The notes under the pieces are model-generated. The model worked only from the letters and a program-made list of their open reading frames with translations. It was not told the origin of the DNA and searched no databases. A DNA stretch of 18,221 bases from DATHGT01 sp035317605 (GTDB taxonomy: Bacteria; Methylomirabilota; Methylomirabilia; Rokubacteriales; CSP1-6). The DNA is taken from contig DATHGT010000095.1 of NCBI GenBank assembly GCA_035317605.1, forward strand, positions 1-18,221. Reading direction: 5' to 3'. Below are positions 14,340 to 18,221 of this stretch, one piece after another (the stretch's first letter is position 1; every line of letters begins with the position of its first letter). Made by a program: the position numbers and the translations under genes.

Positions 14340-17300
14340 CCTGCGCTCGTTGCGGTCATTCGCCGCCTCCATCCGCGAAGTTCTGCCCGGAGTGTGGTCA
14401 GCCGCTGGCCGTGCGCTCGGCCGCGCTCGCCCACACGCCCGTCCATCTGGCCGAGAAGATCCGGTCGGTCCGCGGCACCGTGGAGGGCGAGCGCAAGGTC
14501 GTCACCGTGCTCTTTGCCGACTTGCGCGGCTCGCTCGAGCTGCTGGCCGACCACGATCCGGAGGAAGCCCGCGCCCTGCTCGATCCCGTGCTGCAGCGGA
14601 TGATCGAGGCCGTCCACCGCTACGAGGGCACCGTCAACAAGATCCTCGGCGACGGCGTGATGGCGATCTTCGGCGCGCCGCTGGCCCACGAGGATCACGC
14701 GCTCCGCGCGTGCTACGCGGCCCTGCGCATGCAGAAGGCCGTCCACGCCTACGCCGACGAGCTGCGGCGCCGCCAGGGCGTCCCCGTCCAGATCCGGGTC
14801 GGTCTCAATTCGGGCGAAGTGGTGGTCGGAACCGTGGGCAGCGACTTCAGCGTGGAGTACACCGCGGTCGGCCACAACACGCACCTCGCCGCGCGCATGG
14901 AGCAGATCGCCCAGCCGGGCACCACGCTGATCACCGTGGCGACGCTGCGCCTGGTCGAGGGGCTGGTCGAGGTCACCCCGCTGGGGCCGGTGCCGGTCAA
15001 GGGCCTCGTCGAGCCGGTGGAAGTCTTCGAGCTGACCGGCGTGGGTCCGACGCGCAGCCGCCTGCACGTGGCGGCCACTCGCGGTCTGGCCCCGCTGGTC
15101 GGACGCGACGCCGAACGCGGCCGCATGGAAGCGATCCTCGAGGAGGCCGGCCAGGGACGTGGCGCCGCGGTGGCCCTCGTGGGCGAAGCGGGCGTGGGGA
15201 AATCGCGGCTGACTCGCGAGTGCGTGCAGGCGCTGCGCGGCGCCGGCTGGCTCGTGCTCGAAGGGGCGGCGGTCTCGTACGGCCGGGGCACCCCGTTCTT
15301 CCCGGTGATCGAAGTCCTCCGCTCCTATTTCGCCATCGAGGGGAGCGACGACGAGGCGCGCGTCCGCGAGAAGGTGTCGGCCAAGGTGCTGGGCCTCGAT
15401 CCGACGCTGGCCACCTCGATGCCGGCGCTGCTGGCCCTGCTCGACGTGTCCAGCGCCGACGCGGGCTGGGAGGCCCTCGATCCGCCCGAGCGGCGGCAGC
15501 GCACGCTGGACGCCCTGCGCCGGATCTGCGTGCGCGAGAGCCGCGTGCAGCCGCTGCTCGTCGTGTTCGAAGACCTGCACTGGGTCGATTCGGAGACGCA
15601 CGCGCTCCTGAGCCATCTCCTCGACGGCGTCCCCAGCGTGCGCGCCGCCATGCTGCTCACGTATCGGCCGGAGTTCCTCGACCGCTGGACCGGTCATCCC
15701 AACTGCCTCGAGATCACCCTGGGACCGCTCGAGAGCACGAACGCGCAGGCGCTCCTGCACTCGCTGCTCGGCACCGGATCCGACCTCGCGGCCGTCAACC
15801 GGCTGCTCGTCGAGCGTACCGGCGGCAATCCGTTCTTCCTCGAGGAGAGCGTGCGCAGTCTCGCGGAGGTCGGCGTGCTCGCGGGCCAGCCGGGGGCGTA
15901 TCGGCTCGCGCGGGCGCTGCCGGAGGCGCCGATCCCGCCCAGCATTCACGCCGTCCTCGCCGCGCGCATCGACCGGCTCGACCCCGAGGACAAGTGGATC
16001 CTCCAGTGCGCGGCGGTGGTGGGCACCACGGTCAGCCAGGCGATTCTCGAGGCCATCGTCCAGCTGCCCGAGACCGAGCTGCGCGAGCGCCTGTGGCGCC
16101 TCGAACACGCGGGCTTCCTCCACGAGATGAGTCCATTTCCCGAGCCCGAGTGGACGTTCCGCCACGGGCTGACCTGCGAGGTGGCCTACCAGGGACTCCT
16201 GCACGATCGGCGGCGGGCGCTCCACACCGCGGTCACCGACGCGATCGAGGCGCGCTACGCCGATGGGGCGGGCCTGCCCGTCGAACGACTGGCCCTGCAC
16301 GCCTTCCACGGCGAGCAGTGGGAGCGGGCGCTCCGCTACCTGCGTCAGGCCGGGGCGAGGGCGGCCGCGCGCTCGGCGTACCACGAGGCGGTCGCGCATT
16401 TCGTGCAGGCCCAGGCCGCCATGACGCACCTTCCGGTGACGCGCGAGACCCGCCAGCAGACCGTCGACCTCGCCCTCGAGCTGCGCAACGCGCTCTTCAT
16501 CTCGGGGGAGTTGCCCCAGATGTTCGAGCCGCTGCGGATCGCGGAAGAAACCGCCGAGCAGCTCGGCGACGACGTGCGCCGCGGCCAGGTCGGCGCCGTG
16601 CTCACCAACTCGCGGTGGGCCGTCGGTGAGTTCGGCGGCGCGGTCGAGGCGGGACTGCGCACGGCGGCGATCGCCGACAAGCTCGACGACCCCGCGCTGC
16701 GCGCGGTGGCCAACCAGTACCTCGGCCAGGCCTATCACGCGCTCGGCGACTACGACCGCGCGGTCGCGCATCTGCGAAGCGCGGTGGAATCGCTCACCGG
16801 CGACGATCTCGCCCGGCGCCGCGTGGGTATGCCGAGCCCGCCCGCGGTGTTCTCGCGCTCGTGGCTCGTGTGGTGCGTGGGCGAGCGGGGCGAGTTCGCC
16901 GAGGCGCGCCAGCGGGCCCAGGAGCTGCTCGAGATCGCGGAGGCGTCCGAGCAGCTCTACAGCCTGGCCCAGGCCCAGTTCAGCCAGGGCATTCTCTGCT
17001 ACTTCACGGGCGACCTGGACGAATCGGCCGCGGTGCTCGAGTCCGCCCGGCGTCATTGCGAGGCCGGCAACCTGCGCCTCACCCGCGCGATGACCGAGCT
17101 GTTTCTCGGGCGTGTCTACTCCCTCACGGGCCGGGTGACGGACGCGATCGCCGCCCTCCATCACTCGCGGACCACGTGCGAGGCGATCCGCTTCGCGTAT
17201 TGCCACGGGCTGGCCACGATCTGGTACAGCCAGGCGCTGATCCTCGCCGGCCGCTACGCGGAGGCGCGACGTCACGGGGAGCAGAGCCTGGTCCTGGCCC

Positions 17301-17605
17301 GCGCCCATCGCGCCCGCGGGCTCGAAGCGCGCGCGCTCCGGCTGCTCGGCGAGGTGCTCGCGTTCGGCGACGCCGCCGACGTGGCCGCGTCGGAAGTGCG
17401 GTACCGCGAGGCCATGGCGCTCGCCCAGGCGCTGGGCCTGAAACCGCTGATCTCCCGCGCACGCGTGGGCGTGGCCGGCGTCTACGCCAAGACCGGGCGG
17501 CGCGACCAGGCCCGCGAAGCGCTCACCACCGCCGCCGACGAGTTCGAGCGCATGGAGATGACGCGCTGGCGCGAGCGCTCCGAGCGCGCCCTCTCCGAAT
17601 TGTGA
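14336..17605 (+). CDS. Zinc-ribbon / adenylate-cyclase-like / AAA ATPase / TPR protein
   Basis: A protein of 1089 aa started at TTG 14336, which overlaps the gcdH stop as TTGA. This start places a typical zinc ribbon at the N-terminus (Cys3, Cys6, Cys17, Cys20). Domains: a class III nucleotide-cyclase domain about 50-235, with metal Asp62 (FADLRGS) and Asp106 (KILGDGVMAIFG); an AAA/STAND-type ATPase with Walker A GEAGVGKS at 283-290 and Walker B VVFEDLHWVD around 413; then TPR-like helical repeats from about 650 to the end. In the cyclase domain the usual GDTVNLAAR block reads GHNTHLAAR, so His180 and His183 replace the adenine-specifying Asp and the transition-state Asn; similar VGQTTHLAAR forms are common in this subfamily, so activity is uncertain. 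It is probably a cytoplasmic signalling protein, signal unknown. Confidence 0.92.
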   Translation: MTCARCGHSPPPSAKFCPECGQPLAVRSAALAHTPVHLAEKIRSVRGTVEGERKVVTVLFADLRGSLELLADHDPEEARALLDPVLQRMIEAVHRYEGTVNKILGDGVMAIFGAPLAHEDHALRACYAALRMQKAVHAYADELRRRQGVPVQIRVGLNSGEVVVGTVGSDFSVEYTAVGHNTHLAARMEQIAQPGTTLITVATLRLVEGLVEVTPLGPVPVKGLVEPVEVFELTGVGPTRSRLHVAATRGLAPLVGRDAERGRMEAILEEAGQGRGAAVALVGEAGVGKSRLTRECVQALRGAGWLVLEGAAVSYGRGTPFFPVIEVLRSYFAIEGSDDEARVREKVSAKVLGLDPTLATSMPALLALLDVSSADAGWEALDPPERRQRTLDALRRICVRESRVQPLLVVFEDLHWVDSETHALLSHLLDGVPSVRAAMLLTYRPEFLDRWTGHPNCLEITLGPLESTNAQALLHSLLGTGSDLAAVNRLLVERTGGNPFFLEESVRSLAEVGVLAGQPGAYRLARALPEAPIPPSIHAVLAARIDRLDPEDKWILQCAAVVGTTVSQAILEAIVQLPETELRERLWRLEHAGFLHEMSPFPEPEWTFRHGLTCEVAYQGLLHDRRRALHTAVTDAIEARYADGAGLPVERLALHAFHGEQWERALRYLRQAGARAAARSAYHEAVAHFVQAQAAMTHLPVTRETRQQTVDLALELRNALFISGELPQMFEPLRIAEETAEQLGDDVRRGQVGAVLTNSRWAVGEFGGAVEAGLRTAAIADKLDDPALRAVANQYLGQAYHALGDYDRAVAHLRSAVESLTGDDLARRRVGMPSPPAVFSRSWLVWCVGERGEFAEARQRAQELLEIAEASEQLYSLAQAQFSQGILCYFTGDLDESAAVLESARRHCEAGNLRLTRAMTELFLGRVYSLTGRVTDAIAALHHSRTTCEAIRFAYCHGLATIWYSQALILAGRYAEARRHGEQSLVLARAHRARGLEARALRLLGEVLAFGDAADVAASEVRYREAMALAQALGLKPLISRARVGVAGVYAKTGRRDQAREALTTAADEFERMEMTRWRERSERALSEL

Positions 17606-17626
17606 CCGAATTGACCACATGGGAGG

Positions 17627-17643
17627 GCCACGAAATGGCCCCC
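17627..17643 (+). other. Small hairpin after the cyclase-like gene
   Basis: GGGCCA (17627-17632) and TGGCCC (17638-17643) form a 6-bp stem with a CGAAA loop, 21 bp past the stop codon. It precedes the stronger terminator hairpin and may add to it or protect the 3' end. Confidence 0.35.
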
Positions 17644-17660
17644 CAAGCCCCCCAACGTTC

Positions 17661-17692
17661 GGAGCGCCCCGGCGAAGCCGGAGCGCTCCTTT
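17661..17692 (+). terminator. Intrinsic terminator of the gcdH/cyclase transcript
   Basis: GGAGCGC (17661-17667) pairs with GCGCTCC (17683-17689), and inside it CCGGC (17669-17673) pairs with GCCGG (17677-17681) around a GAA loop. The result is a 12-bp stem with one C-A mismatch, followed by TTT. The T-run is short, but the stem is strong and lies between the cyclase-like stop and the next start. Confidence 0.7.
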
Positions 17693-17717
17693 ACCATGGG
17701 CTGCTAGAGTAGCGGCC

Positions 17718-18221
17718 ATGCGCACGCGTCTTGTCGGGCTCGGCGCGCTTCTGGTGCTCGTCGTGGCGGCCGCGGCCGCGATGGCCGCCGATCCGTGCGC
17801 GTACCGGGGCAAGCTCGACGCGCTCTACTGCGACGAGAACCGCGATCTCGTCGCGGATCCGCCCAAGGATCCGAGCAAGCTCGTCAGCCCCGATCCGCTG
17901 ATCTTCACCTACGCCCCCGTCGAAGACCCCGCGGTGTACGAGGGCGCGTGGGGCGATTTCCTCAAGCACCTCGAGAAGGTCACCGGCAAGAAGACCAAGT
18001 ACTTCGGGTTGCAGAACTACGCCGCGCAGATCGAGGCCATGCGCTCGGGCCGCCTGCATATCTCAGCGTTCTCGACGGGCAGCGTGGTGTACGCGGTGAA
18101 CCTGGCCGGCGGGGTGCCGTTCGCGATCATGCGCGATGCCCAGGGGCCATCCGGCTATCACCTCATCGTGATCACCCAGGCCAAGAACGACAAGATCAAG
18201 ACCATCGCCGACCTCAAGGGC
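17718..18221 (+). CDS. phnD: PhnD-type phosphate/phosphonate ABC transporter substrate-binding protein (partial)
   Basis: Open from ATG 17718 to the right edge, 168 codons. A signal peptide is clear (LVGLGALLVLVVAAAAAMA, cleavage near AMA-ADP). The mature part shows the PhnD periplasmic-binding pattern: LIFTYAPVEDPAVYEGAW at the first strand, FLKHLEKVTGKKTKYFGLQN, AAQIEAMRSGRLHISAFSTG, AIMRDAQGPSGYHLIVI and IKTIADLKG. PhnD-like proteins bind phosphonates, phosphite or related oxyanions and feed an ABC importer, whose genes would be expected beyond the edge. An insert with two Cys (DPCAYRGKLDALYCDEN) precedes the core; whether it forms a disulfide is not known. The exact ligand cannot be assigned. 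No strong Shine-Dalgarno site precedes the ATG; it follows the terminator, so it begins a new unit. Confidence 0.88.
   Translation, partial: MRTRLVGLGALLVLVVAAAAAMAADPCAYRGKLDALYCDENRDLVADPPKDPSKLVSPDPLIFTYAPVEDPAVYEGAWGDFLKHLEKVTGKKTKYFGLQNYAAQIEAMRSGRLHISAFSTGSVVYAVNLAGGVPFAIMRDAQGPSGYHLIVITQAKNDKIKTIADLKG

Noticed and set aside
14350..16629. Long plus-strand frame inside the cyclase-like gene
   Set aside because: Out of frame with clear zinc-ribbon, cyclase and Walker motifs; composition is Arg/Ala/Gly filler.
13946..17812. Very long minus-strand open frame (1288 codons)
   Set aside because: It is the antisense of gcdH and the cyclase-like gene, Arg/His/Gly-rich with no recognisable domain; an effect of high GC content.

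Overview
The window is high-GC bacterial DNA, with many SD-led and overlapping genes. Its gene set (large secreted SBBP and FN3/PQQ-propeller proteins, a zinc-ribbon/cyclase/AAA/TPR protein, a glutaryl-CoA dehydrogenase, a PhnD-type binding protein) recalls uncultivated soil or subsurface lineages such as Candidatus Rokubacteria/Methylomirabilota. That placement is an inference from gene content and codon style, not a computed assignment.

Layout. (1) 1-348, minus: start of a secreted histidine phosphatase, cut by the left edge. (2) 349-801: mostly non-coding, with one doubtful small ORF and a possible structured RNA leader. (3) 802-5086, plus: a 1243-aa secreted FN3/PQQ-propeller protein followed 13 nt later by a small secreted protein, probably one operon. 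A hairpin then separates them from a convergent SAM methyltransferase (5114-5959, minus). (4) 6029-9014, plus: one SBBP-repeat propeller protein broken into three frames by two apparent single-base deletions. (5) 9099-13075, plus: six tightly packed genes forming an apparent radical-SAM RiPP locus: S24/S26-type peptidase, HprK-like kinase, PqqD-like recognition protein, a 54-aa precursor peptide, a radical SAM/SPASM enzyme and a nucleotidyltransferase. (6) 13161-17605, plus: glutaryl-CoA dehydrogenase overlapping by 4 nt a 1089-aa adenylate-cyclase-like/AAA/TPR protein, ended by a strong hairpin terminator. (7) 17718 to the right edge: start of a PhnD-type periplasmic binding protein.

The RiPP locus is the most interesting part. 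The precursor has a Y-x-x-P leader motif, two Cys flanking a Gly run, and a C-terminal Ser. The PqqD-like protein should present it to the radical SAM/SPASM enzyme. The HprK-like kinase and the nucleotidyltransferase resemble tailoring genes known from some lasso-peptide loci, yet no lasso cyclase is present. The S24/S26-type peptidase is the only candidate leader protease. No exporter is visible between 9099 and 13075. Overlaps of 4-8 nt imply strong translational coupling, and three starts in the window use GTGA, CTGA or TTGA overlaps.

No tRNA, rRNA, CRISPR array or insertion sequence was seen.
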